Positions 38,116 through 51,529 are shown, counted from the stretch's first letter. The stretch: 64,000 bases of DNA from Musa acuminata AAA Group (GCF_036884655.1 NC_088357.1:8109001-8173000), one strand, 5' to 3'. Translations and numbers: made by a program. Notes: generated from the letters alone by a model not told the origin.

Positions 38116-40858
38116 GACGAACTTGCGTGGTGGAACAGTGGGCTTAGCTTAACCCATACGACATATGTGCGTGTCCGAAGTCAAACAGGGATTTCGTACG
38201 AAAGTAAGGTGGGGGAACACATTTAAAATGCAAATATATTTGAAACATGTGTCGAGGGTTTGTCCGGTGAGAATACATTTCAAAGGCGTCTCGACGTCTA
38301 ATATATATTTTAAATATGAATTGATATTTAGTAATTTTTTTAAAAAAATCAAACTTGCTTCGATGTTATATTTACGAGATGTTAATGTAATTTTTAAAAT
38401 ATTATATGATATTATCTAAAATTATAAGTTTGTCAAATTTAGTAAGAAACAAATAAAATTTATGTCTTTGTAGAATTTTATTTATTTATTTTTAAAATTA
38501 TTTATATTCATTTTATATTATTTTTAATTTATATTTATTATATATATATTTTATAAGATTATATTTATTTATTAGAAGGATAAATTTATCATATTATATT
38601 TAATGTATTTTTAAATTTTAATTTTATCAAATAATACTTACATATATGTTTCTATTATTTATCGAACACTCAAAACATTTCATACTTACATATTCACTAA
38701 AACTTATTTTGAGCCTAACATCATCATCTTATCCCATCATTTCTAACGTGGATCTTCGGAAAGAAAGAAAAAAAATGTCAGATTTATTCAACTATGTAAT
38801 GTGGTTCAATAACAACATTATAGTAAAAAAAACCTAATCATGCAGGAGGAATTTAATGACAGAAAATTCAAATAGAGATTGGATAGTTGGTATGGTTGCC
38901 CCAAAAACCACGTAAACGGTTGACAATTTGGCTTCAAGCAGAACGACACCGATAGATTTCGGTTCCCATTGCTATTCCTAAACGTGAAGTCCAAATCCTC
39001 CATCAACACAGGAAAACGAAAATGGCGGTAGGAGTCCAAATCCTCCATCAACATATGTCACGTGTTCTCAAACTTATTGAGACTGCTGAGTTGTCGTGCC
39101 ACATCTTATCGAAGCTCCAGTGATTTCAACGATCAATCATCATAACGTGTAAGACTACTGAGTGTTCTTTTTGGGTTGGGACTCCGTACGGTTCACTAAC
39201 AAAGCAAGTTCCACGTGTAAAAGCCTTCAGCCTTCAGCCTTGGTGTTTGACTCGTCGTAGATGTGATGATCCATTTCGAGCGCGTTACTATTTCCTTAAA
39301 CGGATATATATATATATATCAATTCCATGCGAGGTTACGTAAAGATATATCGAAAACTCAAAGTCTCCACCTCAAGCATGCTACTGTTTCTCCGATGCCT
39401 AGACTTGTTGGCACAAACTACGTGGCATGATGGAAACCATACTGACTTCCACCAAACGTGAGGATATCTTTTACGTTACATCCTTAATTTATGATGATTG
39501 TGAACCAATCACCACAAAAGCAATTTCAAGTGTTCATCTTTTTTTTTTCTTTTTTTAATACAATAACTACTTCCTTATACACTTATGCACGAGATATTCT
39601 TTCATGATAAAACGATGTTGCCTTCTCCGATCTAAGATATTTGATAGCTCGACTTAAAACAAACTATAGTAACACATGCAGATCAATAAATCTTAAAAAA
39701 TCTTGACATGCCATAAAATAACATTCAATACATGAATATTAACCCAGTTTGAAACGAAATATGAGTTAGGAAACACTACAAAAATCGAGTCCATAATGGA
39801 TATCGTTTTTATATTTCGACTTTGTTGTTATGAATAAACTTCTATCAGCCTAGTAGATGAGCTCAAAAATAAGTTAATTATCTTTCTCCGATTATAATCT
39901 TATTAAATTATTATGATTGAATTAAGTCATGCTCATGTCATCAAATAATAGAGAATGGATCGATCTTTTTCTATTGATATTATTATTTACTTGTATTATA
40001 AAAAAATCATTAAAACACCAACAAATACAAATTAATTTTTTCTAATTTTTTCATCCATAAAACTCAAAGTTTCGATTTCTTAATGAATATCTTATGACTT
40101 AAGTGTAGGGAGCTCAATGATATTAATTTGGATAAAACGATATCGTTGAATTTGAAAACATGATCACGAGATCTCTGATAACTTTGCAACATTTTGCGTT
40201 AACCAAATTATATTTGTGCTGTTTATAATTGATAGAAAAAGAGGAAATGACCCAAATTACAAAAATAAAAGATAAAAAAAGCAGGTAGCCGTTCTTTTCG
40301 ATCAAACGGCCACGATATCTTCAGAGACCGATCGCCATCTGATCGTGATTCGGAAGGACGAGGGCGCTCTGGTAATTTCACTATCTTACCACGCATACTC
40401 TATAGGTCCGCCTGCGGTTTGCGAGAACTCACCCTCGCGCAAAGGTCCAGAAGAGCCGCAAGCCAAGGTAACCTTCCCCAATCATTCCGCAATTGTTGCT
40501 TAGGAAATTTCAATTGTCGCAATCCTGATCTTAATAACTCTCTCGTAATTGTGGTTGTATCTGATCTCATAGAGCAATCGCCCAATTCAATTTTCGGAAT
40601 CTTTTAGGGCACCGTTCTTTTGTCGATTTGATCGGTACCATTTTCCGATCATCCCCTTGCATCTCTTGGATCTTGGTGTGGTTTCTCGTTATACCGTGGG
40701 TACTGCGATCAAATTTTAGTTCAAGAAAGAATCTTGATTTGCGATCTTGGTTTTTCTGGGCTGTGGCTCCTCGTCTCCCTTCTTTATTTGTATGATTATT
40801 TGGATCTATTGTTTGATCATGGGTTTTAGGGTTCCATTTCATCGAGTGGAAGAGAAGG
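38116..40858. other. AT-rich divergent intergenic region
   Basis: No supported gene from the lipoxygenase promoter to the OEP16-like start. It includes a short direct repeat of AGTCCAAATCCTCCATCAAC (about 38988 and 39031), a TA tract near 39306-39320 and a T-rich tract near 39540. 40400-40858 is the 5' leader of the next gene, probably with a leader intron from AAG|GTAACC near 40468 to TTTTAG near 40829. Confidence 0.5.
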
Positions 40859-43530
40859 ATGGATCAATTGGACATGGGATATCTGGAGGACGAGGATTCT
40901 CCAGCCATGAAGACGTTTAAGGCTGCGACGACGGGATTAGTGGCAGGGACCATTTGGGGCACCATTGTTGCTACTTGGCATGATGTGCCTCGTGTCGAGA
41001 GGAACGTTGCTCTTCCGGGGTTGATAAGAACATTGAAGCTGTGCGGGAACTATGGGCTCACCTTTGCTGCCGTCGGTGGACTGTACATCGGTGTGGAGCA
41101 GTTGGTGCAAAAGCAAAGGATGAAGAGGGATTTCATAAATGGTGCTGTGGGCGCATTTGTTGCTGGAGCAACTGTTTATGGTTTTAGAGGTACCATTTTT
41201 CTCTATTTTCATCTAGCACTAGAATGTAGAACGTAAGCTCGCCGTCTTCCTTCATATATCTGTGGTCTGAGTGGCTCTTGTTATGACATTACTGAAAATT
41301 TTAATTTTCCACAATGGTTCTGTTAGTGGATAGTATCCGTAACACACACTGCATCTTGATTTTCTCTGGGAAATATGGTCTCGGAAATTTCTTGTTATTG
41401 AACCTTGGTTGGCATATCTGTTGTCTACCTGAAGAACATATTTTTCTGACATTTGTGTTAATGTGTTGCTTTGCTTGGAAACCTTGGTTGTTCTTAAGCT
41501 TGGCTGCAAAAGTGAGTGCTCTAGTCGTCAATCTTGAGGTTATTTAACATGGTGCTGGAGCATTTTATCACGTTATGCAATTGATCACCCATGAATCCAT
41601 TAAGCTAACTGTCGAAATGCTTTCCTACTTGAATTTTGATAGACCGTATATATGGATTGATACTAGGTTCTTTAATGACCTTTTCGTTGAGTACATTTTT
41701 AAGTTGTTTTGTTTGAACTATCTTGCACCACCCGAGACATAAAATATCACATGCTTTGTGCGTAATACAAACCATGGTTTCAAGTATCAGTTTCAAATTT
41801 ATGTAAGCTGTGGAATTTCAATTGTGACCTTTTTAGGATGAATTACAGTAGTTCCAGCTGAGATTCAGGAAGACTAAAAAATGAACAAACTAAACTAGTT
41901 AGATCTCACTCAGGTGAAAAATCTGCACTGAATTTTGTTTTTGCTAAATTAAGATTTAATACCTTGAAAATAAAGATCTGGTTATGTAATGTAGAAATAG
42001 ATGCTCTTCTATATGGAGGTACATATACAGATATACTTATATATCAATAATGTATATGCCAAGTGAAGTATCATGTTATAATATACTAGTGTTTTTTAAA
42101 GAAATTTGTATCCAAAACATGGCTACTGATCACTTGTTTTGTTTTGCATGGTCTTGACAATTCTAAAAATATTTGATAGTGAGTTAATCTCTTGCCAGCC
42201 GAGATAACTGATCAAGAAAACATCAAAAGTAAAGCCAACGGACACATTAACCTTAATTAGTTCGTTCACTTGGAACACAAAACTTTGGCCAAAGTTCTAA
42301 ACTTAGACTTGACTCTGGACCATAACTAGTCAAAGTTTATTGAAACTTCAAAGGTACTTTACCTCCTGATTGACTAAATAAATTGGTGTCAGCTGAAAAT
42401 AAAACCTCAGTACAGGACCATATGATATATATCTATTGATGCAGCTTCTATAGGTTATCTGATTTTTCAAGCTGACTAGCTTCTTTTGTTGCTAGAGGAC
42501 CAGTATGAAGAATTTCATTCATATCGTGGCATGTTTGATTAAAACAGCATGCTGTTGTTTGGTTAGTGCTCACTTTCCACCGAAATAGTTGTTATAGCTA
42601 GCCTACTATTTATCACTTATAATGATCCTCCAATGCTTATCCATCTTGCTAGCTTAATGGTTTTTGATTGTAGAAGTATTTTGCTTTAGTTGTCAAACTT
42701 GTGCTCAGGTCTGCATCTTTTGGTTATAGATGGTTTTAATTGGAGATATATTTAACATGCATTTGTTTCTGTATCTTTTCTAGTGACTTTAATAAAAAAC
42801 TATTTGATCCAGAATGTTATGGCAGTTGACCACAAAATTGTTTCTTGAACTTGTGTGTTATGAACTGTATCTGTTGAAGAAATCATAAAGAATTTTTTTC
42901 ACTTAGGAGTTATGCTATGATTTAAAATATTATAGAGTAAAAGGTCCATATAGCTGACCCAAATAGTCTGGATATTGTAAACTTGTTGTTGTCATCATAA
43001 TATTTCCACGCTAAAGCTATTTAATAATGTAAACAGATTTTCAGGCTGTAGTTTATGAATTTTGCATTAGTATTAATAACTGTTTTGTGAGTAGGAGTGT
43101 AATGTCAAGATGCTATCTGATTGTTGCTTGGTGATTTGCAAAGATATCTACACATAATTTCCTCTAGTTTGTTCTTTTGACTTGCACTTGTTACCATCAC
43201 CATAATGTGTCCTTGCCCCGAAAGGAGATAAAAGTTTACTGAATCTATGGTATCTGTTTCTTGGGACCATCCTGGAGAAAAGTCATAATACGAGTCTTTT
43301 TCTGATGTGTAATATCCATGCTTTATCATCATTTTTGCTTGAGATAACCCAGTTTACCTGATGTGTATTTCATCTGATGTTCAGGCAGGAACATTCAAGC
43401 AGCTCTCACTGGGGGATCAGCTCTTGCATTTACTTCTGCTGTTCTGGACATTGGAGGGCGCACGACAAGAATTGATAACGGGAAGGTGTACGCCCCGGTT
43501 ACTATCGAGAAAAGACCTGCTGATAGCTAA
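40859..43530 (+). CDS. OEP16-3-like Tim17/22/23-family membrane protein
   Basis: Two exons, 40859-41189 and 43385-43530, join in frame to 158 aa across a 2.2-kb intron. The protein has alternating glycine-rich membrane segments typical of Tim17/Tim22/OEP16 proteins: TTGLVAGTIWGTIVATW, GLTFAAVGGLYIGVEQL, FINGAVGAFVAGATVYGFR and ALTGGSALAFTSAVLDIGG. Plant OEP16-3 is related to complex I subunit B14.7 (NDUFA11) and is found in mitochondria, with earlier reports in the plastid outer envelope. The N-terminus has no cleavable targeting peptide, as expected. A start at 40859 gives the normal family length. A leader intron is likely. The intron is AT-rich and I see nothing else in it. Confidence 0.88.
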
Positions 43531-44374
43531 TTTCTCGTAAAAGGTGTTCAGCATCTGGCGACCACCGCAACCATCGAAATGGGGCTCCTGCCATCTAGTT
43601 TGTGTTCTGAACTAATTTTAATTTGTTCTATCCGAAGGAATATTACCTTGCTGCTGTTCTCAGTACCTACGCTTTGTCTGTGAAACCAAAGTGGAGGAAA
43701 CTGCGAAATAAGCCAGTCCTGGTGTTGTTTTGGTTGATGACTATGGTGGACTTCCTTGAGATAAATTTTCTGGTGTTTGTTGCTGAGCAGTGGAGATGAT
43801 TTCTCGTTTCACTGCTAAACTAAATCGTGGAATAAATTTGAGAGTAGCACATCTACACAGCAAGCTGTTGAGTAATTATCAGACTCGTCATGCGTAGCAA
43901 CAACCTAGTGATGGGAAGGTGCAACATGCCGTGTCTTTGGTCTTTGCTAAGTTTCGACCACAGTGAAGGAGACTCGAGGGTAAGAATTGTTAGCTCACAC
44001 GTACTGTCTGCTGCATATAATCCATATGACACAGTAATTCCTCCTCTTGTTTCGATCCTCTTATGAGGCTTCACATTAACTTTTGGATACATGTAAAAAG
44101 CTGATATATTTAGTTACACCTTCCCTGGTGGTGATCTCAGTGGCGACGACGCGTCATTAACTGTGGCAATCACCCGCTGTCTGATCATCTTGTTTCTTCT
44201 TCGCCAATCTTAAAGTCTTTTTTATGGAGCTCTCTCTCTCTCTCTCTCTCTCGTTCTCGTGCCTTCTTTGCTTGATTGATATTCATATCGTCTAGTTTCT
44301 TTTTGTCGTCGATCCCATGGTTCAGCGGTCTAGACGAGAGACCCAGAATCGAGAAGGAAAAAAGGGGGGGAAGG
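43531..44374. other. 3' flank and upstream region
   Basis: The 3' flank of the OEP16-like gene, then a GC-richer stretch from about 44120 containing a CT microsatellite. No gene. Confidence 0.5.
44230..44252. repeat. (CT)n microsatellite
   Basis: A pyrimidine dinucleotide run about 120 bp before a candidate start codon. Such tracts are common in plant 5' leaders. Confidence 0.9.
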
Positions 44375-46748
44375 ATGACCTTCAAGACCGTGGACGCTGT
44401 CGTCTCCGGTTTCGGGGGATCCCTCAACTCGGAATCGGCTGAGAGCTCCCCGCTTGCACCGGATCAGCCAAACCTGCTCGTCTTCTTGGCCGACAAAGAC
44501 CCCCCAACCAATCGCAGCCGGTGCGCTGGTACGTGTATATTAGTAGCAGTAGCAACTTCTTCCCTCTCGTATTAGATGTGTTCCAGTTCTCGTTATTTGA
44601 AAGGATTAAGAGACGGAGACCCTTTTCTCTTCCTTCCGATTGAGAACAGTCCTCTCTTGGCGCGAAACCCTTCTGATCTCCTTTTTCTCTAAATCAGCAG
44701 ATTGGTTTTTTTAACGTCGACTAATTATTTTCTCTGTTGTTCGATCTGGTATGTTTATGTGGACGGTGCCCAATGCCGTCAAGATTATTCTTTTATTGTT
44801 TTGTTTTGAAGTGGTATTATTTCCCACATCTACGTGATAATGGGTTTGGAACTGTGAGGTGATGCGTTCTGATTGTTACATTTGGTTTCTTTATCATCTT
44901 TCCGATACTCTGACTTTTAATTGAGGTTCAAATTTCTTGATCTGCTTTAGTTTAGGGCAAACCACGGGAAGAGATAAACCCACTGGATGGAAAAAAAAGC
45001 ATTTTTGAACGTGGACTCCTTTAATTAATGGCAATCTTTGTTAATAATCTCTCCGTGGAGATATTACTTTAATTTGTTTCTACATGATTTGTAAGTTACA
45101 TATACTGATAGGAAATAAACTCATTTCTATTCTGTAATAGATATTGATCCGATCTGTGGCAGATAATAATGCTAATGACTAAAGTATGCTAGTTAAAGAA
45201 ATGCGTCATCAATGTTCCTTTCAGCACTTCATAAATTTAGCTTCTATTATGGAAAAGTTTAAATCAATTGCCTTTTTCATTCCAGCATGTTGTTTTTATA
45301 GTTTCTATGATATCATTCCGATTCCTTTTCTTTTTTGTTTTTCTGAACGAGGTGATGCTAACTTGTGCCTTCTTTTCCTTGCATGAAAATTTAGATGGTT
45401 GCATGCATGGTACCATTTGGCACTTCAATGTAACAGCATGTTTGCATTGTTACTCATGCTCACAGTTCCAGATTGGAAGGGGAAGAATGTCATGGTGGTC
45501 TCTAAGGTCGTATGGGTCTCATCATTCTTCCCCTGAGCTGAAGTATTTGAATGTGCAGTTTAATGTGTAGAATCAAGGTTTCATGCAGTGTAGCCTATGC
45601 TATGGCATATTCTTGGGTAAAATCAAGTTACTCGTGCATTTCTTTGGAAGATACACATTGGATCGAGGAGATAAACGAGAACTGTGGTCCTTGTGGCTGA
45701 TGGATAATCATTAATAGTTGTTCTAAACTAAAGTATCAGTTATGATTACAATCGTATTGATTCAAGATCAACTGCATGATAATGCCTTCGTTATCTTCAT
45801 CCTTTTGTTCTTCACTGCCTTGGAACTTGAAATGTCTGGATAAATTCGCAACGTGTTTCCACTTTTAGTTCTTCATCCTATTTAGAGGACTTTTTTATTT
45901 CTCTGTATACCAAACTTCTCTGATTGACAGTGCTGCGCGTTGTTGAAACATTGCATTTCTCATTATAGATTGCTTTATGACCCTCATATTGTTCCATTTG
46001 CATGATGGATGAAGGATTGAATTCATTTGTTTCTCTTCAACTCTTTTTGTGGATGCAATGTTGCTTCTTCATGCCTGCCTAGATCCTTTACCTTAGTTTC
46101 TAGGAAAATTTGGGAAAACCAAAGTATGATGGCCTTATGACTGTTTGGTTGTCTTGTCTAATGAAAGCTTTAGTTTTGTGAATCTATGATTGCCTATAAA
46201 ACGACATAGTGTAACAACAGTTGCTTTTTTATATATTATTTAGTCATGTCAGATTCTACAAGGAAAATTACTTTGAGATCATAGAACTTTGTTTAAATTT
46301 ACCCGATCTGACCCCTTTTTTTGTAACCAAGAGACTCAATTTCTGTCCCTAGTGTGCAGGTGATACACACAGCAATATGGTACTTCTCAGAGCATATGTT
46401 GAAAAATCCCAGCCATTGGTGGCGAGTAGACCTTAAATATCAATCGGAGAATGGTGCTATTGCCGGACTCTTAGCATGATGCTCATCCCAGTGACAATAT
46501 TGACACCCTTCTGGCTAGCAATTGGTTTAGCAAACCTGGATTTACTTATGTTTTCTGAATTATTTCGCAGCCTCATCATCAATGAGTTATGTTGCAGAGA
46601 GCCTCTTCGCAGATGTCCCATCCTTGTTGACCGGCTTCCAGAAATTATTGCCTCAGGTCAGAAGCCACACTGTACTCACTATAGCTCTCTTGCCATGCAA
46701 TTACTCTCTTAGATACAGCTGCAATTATTCAGTCCAAGTTGCCGTTTA
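44375..46748 (+). CDS. Candidate small two-exon gene, unidentified
   Basis: Exon 44375-44528 starts MTFKTVDAVVSGFGGSLNSE and ends at a GTACGT donor in phase 1. A segment after a TTTCGCAG acceptor at 46571 continues in a matching phase with SSSMSYVAESLFADVPSLL and TGFQKLLPQ, then runs to a stop at about 46746-46748 or splices again at a GTCAGA near 46655. The first exon has GC-rich coding-like composition and follows a CT-rich leader. I do not recognise the product. The 2-kb gap could hide more exons. It may instead be a non-coding transcript. Confidence 0.3.
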
Positions 46749-48350
46749 GGTTTTTAGATTTTGGAGGTTTTGAGAAAGGTTGGGTGGAAATTAATTTGGT
46801 ATGTTGGTGATGTGTGGTAGGCCTAAGCTTTGATCATCAGCTACAAATAGAGGCATGTGGAAGAGTGCAGAAAATGGCAAGTTACTGTCTGAGCAAAGCA
46901 GGGTCGAGACAGAGAGTTGACGATGACCGATGGACATCGAATGGACAATTATTTCCAATATTTGGCTGTGATTGACCAAAAGGTAAGAGAAGGTCGGTGT
47001 ATCTTCTGGTCTGGTGAGAGAGTGCACACTTGACATTACAAGAGAGCTATGGTGTTTCACTGGCCAGTTTTGAATCCAATGAGTAGCTCAACAATGCACT
47101 GGGTGGGCTTACATGGTTCAGCACCCAGTCAATGGCTATCTTAAAGGGAAGCTGCTGTGGCCTGACCTCTCGTCTCCATGCTGTGAGAGAAGAATGGTGT
47201 GTTCCACAGCTGAGGCGTGCCCCTGTGGATGACCGGTCTAATGTTTTACGGTGCAGATGACTACGAAGGCATGTAACCCTCGTGATGCATCTATGATGAT
47301 GCACAGTGTTCACAAGGGAAATTAAAGTTGGAGAGAAGAAGTAAAGGGAGACGATGGCCAAAAGCCAAAACAAAAGGTAGCAAAAGAAGGGTGAAAAGGA
47401 CAACTGGGGGACAACAAAAAGACACTGCAGATGGCCCCACGGCCCGCTGCGGCCTGGTTATGATAACCCTCGACAAAAAGGGGGAGAAATAAAAGAGAGA
47501 GAGAGAGAGAGAATTAAAAGGGTAGAAAAACCTACGAACCTAGCAATGGAGCATTAATGGACTGGCTTTTGTGCGTGCCAAGACGGAGAGAAAAGGCTGC
47601 AATCGTGTTGGCAACCTGACACGTCTCACCTCTCCCTCTTTCTGATGAAACTTTCCGCCATCAGGCGGTTTGAAAGGAGTAATAAGAAGCGTCGCGGGGT
47701 TGCAAAATGGGTAGCTCACGCAACATTTGTATATGATCACGAGAAAGTGCTACTACTTAGTTGGACCACATGGACCGCCCTTCAAAACGATGAGACTTAA
47801 TTGAGTTACTCACTTTGGTAATTGATGGGGAACGGACTGTTGAAAAGAAAAGCGTACAGTGTGACATAACAGTAGGTATTTTAAGCTCTTCAAAAAGCAT
47901 AATTTAGCTTCCCTTTTTCTGTTTTTAGGTTCACTAGTTTAATATATTCTCATAATCTATGCGATGTACGTAAGATGATACAAAATGGAGAAGAGGCTGG
48001 AAAATGGTGGTTTGCAGCTGGAGTTGGAGACGCCAGCGGGGAGGGGCACGTGACAACCGCCCGATCGCGGTCTCCGCCCACGTTCGCCTCGGGTTCCCTG
48101 CACCGCACCAGTAAAATATCATTCTCCCGAGGAACATGAGTCTTGTTTAAAGAGCCACGCAGTGGCAGTAACAATGATGGTTATTATAATGCTGTAAGCC
48201 GAGACAGTAGTGTGGTGTGGTGTGTCGTGGGGTGCGCCAGCCTCTGCTGCGCTTGTCCCTTCCTTTTTCGTGTCTCCCACCACCCTCTCTTGTGGATTCA
48301 GATCTCTTTCTTGGTCTCACCCACTGAGCCACTGAAAAGAGATTAGACAC
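46749..48350. other. Upstream region of the MCTP gene
   Basis: No supported gene. Minus-strand reading frames at 46791-47403 show no known domain. It contains a GA microsatellite at about 47494-47512. 48000-48350 is GC-richer and is probably the promoter of the MCTP gene. Confidence 0.5.
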
Positions 48351-48477
48351 CGAGGGAGTGAGCGAGAGAGTGTGATCAGTAAATGTAATGGAGCCGAACC
48401 TTCCATTTACATCATCGAGATGAGGAGGATCGGCGAGTCGGTCTCTTCTACGCCTTCTGGTTGCATCTGAGGTCCTC

Positions 48478-48502
48478 CAACCTCCTCCTCCTCCTCCTCC
48501 TC
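48478..48502. repeat. (CTC)n tract in the MCTP 5' leader
   Basis: A CTC/CCT trinucleotide run in the presumed first leader exon. Confidence 0.85.
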
Positions 48503-48532
48503 TGTCTTCCCCTCCCTTGTATTTTCCGTCAG

Positions 48533-49186
48533 GTACGTTGGATCACTCCTGCTGGTTACGGCATTTTACGTTGCTAAAGGTTGTAGCTTTTCCTATGGTT
48601 CTTTCTTCGCTTCGCACCTTGGTCTCGTCAACTTTCTTCGTTTAGAACTCAAAAAGATCGATTTTTCCCTATAATGTGATGGATTTGCTTGTTTCTGTTT
48701 CTTCCAAGTTCCAAGTAATGAAGATTGTTTTTCTTTTCACATGTACAAGTTTGTGGTTTTCTGGGGTCTTCATGCCTGGGTTTGGAACAAAAACCATCCA
48801 AGATTTGAAATCGGTCGCTCCACATTTTGATCGTCATGCACTAAATTTCTCCGAGTTAAAAAAGTTAGGGCTCTTCCTCTTCTGAAGTTTAGAGCTTGCA
48901 GTACATAAGCCTCCGTTTGTAGATGCTTTCTTGTGACAGGCACCCGGTTGTTTCCTCTGCAAAAGTCGCGGTTTCGAGTTTGCTTTTGTAACATTTTGTA
49001 GATGCCCTCTGTTCGGATCTTCCTCGTACCCCGGAGGTCTCCTGGATTCTGATGTGGTTTAACCTTCAGATGCCAAACGGCTGTATCTATTTGAGTTCAT
49101 GGCTGGAATCATGTTTTCTTAATATCTAAAATGTTTACACATAGTTGTACAATCTAAAGATTTAACGCTGCTTCTTTTGCCATCAG
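48533..49186 (+). other. Probable 5'-UTR intron of the MCTP gene
   Basis: CCGTCAG|GTACG at 48533 and GCCATCAG at 49186 fit a 654-bp AT-rich leader intron ending nine bases before the start codon. Inferred from splice consensus only. Confidence 0.55.
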
Positions 49187-49195
49187 TTTTAGAAG

Positions 49196-51529
49196 ATGCA
49201 GAGGCCATTCCCGCTGCCTCAGGAGGACTTCTCCTTGAAGGAGACAGCCCCCCGCCTTGGTGGCGGAGGACTTGGTGGCGGCGATAAGCTCACCAACACG
49301 TATGACCTCGTTGAGCAGATGCAGTACCTCTATGTTCGTGTTGTGAAAGCCAAGGATCTACCAGCTAAGGATGTTACGGGAAGCTGTGATCCCTATGTGG
49401 AGGTAAAACTTGGTAACTACAAAGGCACCACTCGCCATTTCGAGAAGAAGACGAATCCTGAATGGAACCAAGTGTTTGCTTTCTCAAAAGATCGGATCCA
49501 AGCTTCTGTGGTGGAGGTCGTGGTCAAGGACAAGGATTTCGTGAAGGATGATTTCATGGGAATGGTTTTGTTTGATCTGAATGAGATTCCGAAAAGAGTT
49601 CCGCCAGATAGCCCGTTGGCACCACAGTGGTACAGATTGGAAGATCGCAAGGGGGAGAAGGTAAAGGGAGAGCTGATGCTAGCTGTTTGGATGGGTACAC
49701 AGGCGGATGAGGCGTTCCCGGATGCGTGGCACTCTGATGCTGCAACAGTTCCCGGTGATGGCCTTGCAAACATCAGATCGAAGGTATACCTCTCTCCCAA
49801 GCTTTGGTATGTGAGAGTTAACATCATCGAAGCCCAAGATTTGCTGCTCAATGCAAAGCCAGGATTCCCAGAAGTCTTTGTTAAAGCTACTATTGGCAAT
49901 CAAACACTTAGGACCAGGATTTCACCAAGCAGGTGCCCGAACCCTTTGTGGAATGAGGATTTGATGTTTGTTGTAGCAGAACCATTCGAAGAACATTTGA
50001 TCCTAAGTGTAGAAGAGAGAATCGGGCCTAACAAGGACGAGGTGTTGGGGAAGGCTGTTATTCATCTGCAGAAGGTGGAGCGGAGGTTTGACTGTAGGAT
50101 AATCAATTCAAGGTGGTATCACCTGGAGAAGCATGTGGCAGCTGATGGTGAGCAGAAGAAGGAGGTGAAATTTGCTAGTCGAATTCATCTAAGGTTATGT
50201 TTGGATGGTGGATACCATGTTTTGGATGAGTCCACCCACTATAGCAGTGATCTTAGGCCCACTGCGAAACAACTGTGGAAGCCAAGCATTGGTATCCTAG
50301 AGCTAGGTATATTGACTGCCCAGGGATTGCTCCCGATGAAGACTAAGGATGGGCGTGGAACTACTGATGCGTATTGTGTAGCTAAATATGGGCAGAAATG
50401 GGTTCGTACTAGAACGATCATTGACAGTTTTAGTCCGAAATGGAATGAGCAATACACTTGGGAGGTATATGACCCATGTACTGTAATCACAGTTGGCGTG
50501 TTCGACAACTGCCACTTACAGGGTGGAGACAAGGCAAATGGTGCAAAAGATAACAGAATTGGCAAGGTACGAATTCGACTTTCTACGCTAGAGACTGATA
50601 AAGTCTACACACATTCGTACCCCCTTCTGGTTTTGCATACAACAGGGGTTAAGAAGATGGGAGAAGTTCACTTGGCTGTTCGATTCTCCTGTTCCTCTCT
50701 GCTTAATATGCTGCATACTTATTCTAGGCCACTGCTGCCAAAGATGCATTACCTACATCCTTTGACTGTTACCCAGCTTGACTACTTGAGGCACCAGTCC
50801 ACTCAGATAGTGTCAACCAGGTTGGGTCGTGCAGAGCCGCCGCTGAGAAAGGAGGTTGTGGAATATATGTTGGATGTCGGCTCCCATATGTGGAGCATGA
50901 GGAGGAGCAAAGCTAATTTCTTTCGAATTATTAATGTTTTGAGTGGTTTGATTGCGACCGGAAGATGGTTTGGCCAGATATGCCTTTGGAAGAACCCCAT
51001 AACGACCGTACTTATACATGTTCTCTACGTAATACTGGTTCTATATCCGGAACTGATACTTCCAACAATGTTCCTCTACTTGTTTCTGATTGGAGTATGG
51101 TACTACCGATGGCGGCCAAGGAAGCCTCCTCACATGGACACTCGACTATCACATGCAGACACTGCCCATCCTGATGAGCTTGACGAGGAATTCGATACAT
51201 TTCCTACATCGAGACCACCTGAAATTGTGAGGATGAGGTACGATCGATTAAGGAGCGTTGCTGGAAGGGTGCAAACTGTGGTTGGAGACCTGGCTACACA
51301 GGGGGAGAGATTTCAGTCCCTGTTGAGCTGGCGAGATCCAAGAGCGACTGCTCTCTTTTTGATCTTTTGCCTTGCTGCTGCCATTGTGCTCTATGTAACG
51401 CCATTCCAGGTTGTCGCCCTCCTCACAGGCTTTTACGTGCTGAGGCACCCAAGGTTCCGGCACAGGCTTCCCTCAGTACCGCTCAACTTCTTCAGGAGAT
51501 TGCCAGCAAGGACCGATAGCATGTTATGA
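49196..51529 (+). CDS. Multiple C2 domain and transmembrane protein (MCTP; FTIP-like)
   Basis: An intronless 777-aa coding region, the standard size and structure for plant MCTPs. Three C2 domains start near residues 42 (YLYVRVVKAKDLPAKDVTG), 203 (YVRVNIIEAQDLL) and 367 (GILELGILTAQGLLPMK). The first and third keep Asp residues suited to Ca2+ binding (GSCDPYVEV; TTDAYCVAKY), while the second lacks them. The C-terminal PRT_C region has hydrophobic segments around residues 600-645 and 720-745 that anchor the protein in ER or plasmodesmal membranes. Plant MCTPs such as FTIP1 and QUIRKY tether ER to plasma membrane at plasmodesmata and move proteins such as FT. The absence of a fourth N-terminal C2 and long linker argues against QUIRKY and for the FTIP1/3/4 group. 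It probably has a leader intron. Confidence 0.93.
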   Translation: MQRPFPLPQEDFSLKETAPRLGGGGLGGGDKLTNTYDLVEQMQYLYVRVVKAKDLPAKDVTGSCDPYVEVKLGNYKGTTRHFEKKTNPEWNQVFAFSKDRIQASVVEVVVKDKDFVKDDFMGMVLFDLNEIPKRVPPDSPLAPQWYRLEDRKGEKVKGELMLAVWMGTQADEAFPDAWHSDAATVPGDGLANIRSKVYLSPKLWYVRVNIIEAQDLLLNAKPGFPEVFVKATIGNQTLRTRISPSRCPNPLWNEDLMFVVAEPFEEHLILSVEERIGPNKDEVLGKAVIHLQKVERRFDCRIINSRWYHLEKHVAADGEQKKEVKFASRIHLRLCLDGGYHVLDESTHYSSDLRPTAKQLWKPSIGILELGILTAQGLLPMKTKDGRGTTDAYCVAKYGQKWVRTRTIIDSFSPKWNEQYTWEVYDPCTVITVGVFDNCHLQGGDKANGAKDNRIGKVRIRLSTLETDKVYTHSYPLLVLHTTGVKKMGEVHLAVRFSCSSLLNMLHTYSRPLLPKMHYLHPLTVTQLDYLRHQSTQIVSTRLGRAEPPLRKEVVEYMLDVGSHMWSMRRSKANFFRIINVLSGLIATGRWFGQICLWKNPITTVLIHVLYVILVLYPELILPTMFLYLFLIGVWYYRWRPRKPPHMDTRLSHADTAHPDELDEEFDTFPTSRPPEIVRMRYDRLRSVAGRVQTVVGDLATQGERFQSLLSWRDPRATALFLIFCLAAAIVLYVTPFQVVALLTGFYVLRHPRFRHRLPSVPLNFFRRLPARTDSML

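Noticed and set aside
47047..47403. 118-aa minus-strand frame with a hydrophobic start
   Set aside because: The hydrophobic start comes from a T-rich strand; no cleavage-site context, domain or promoter is evident.
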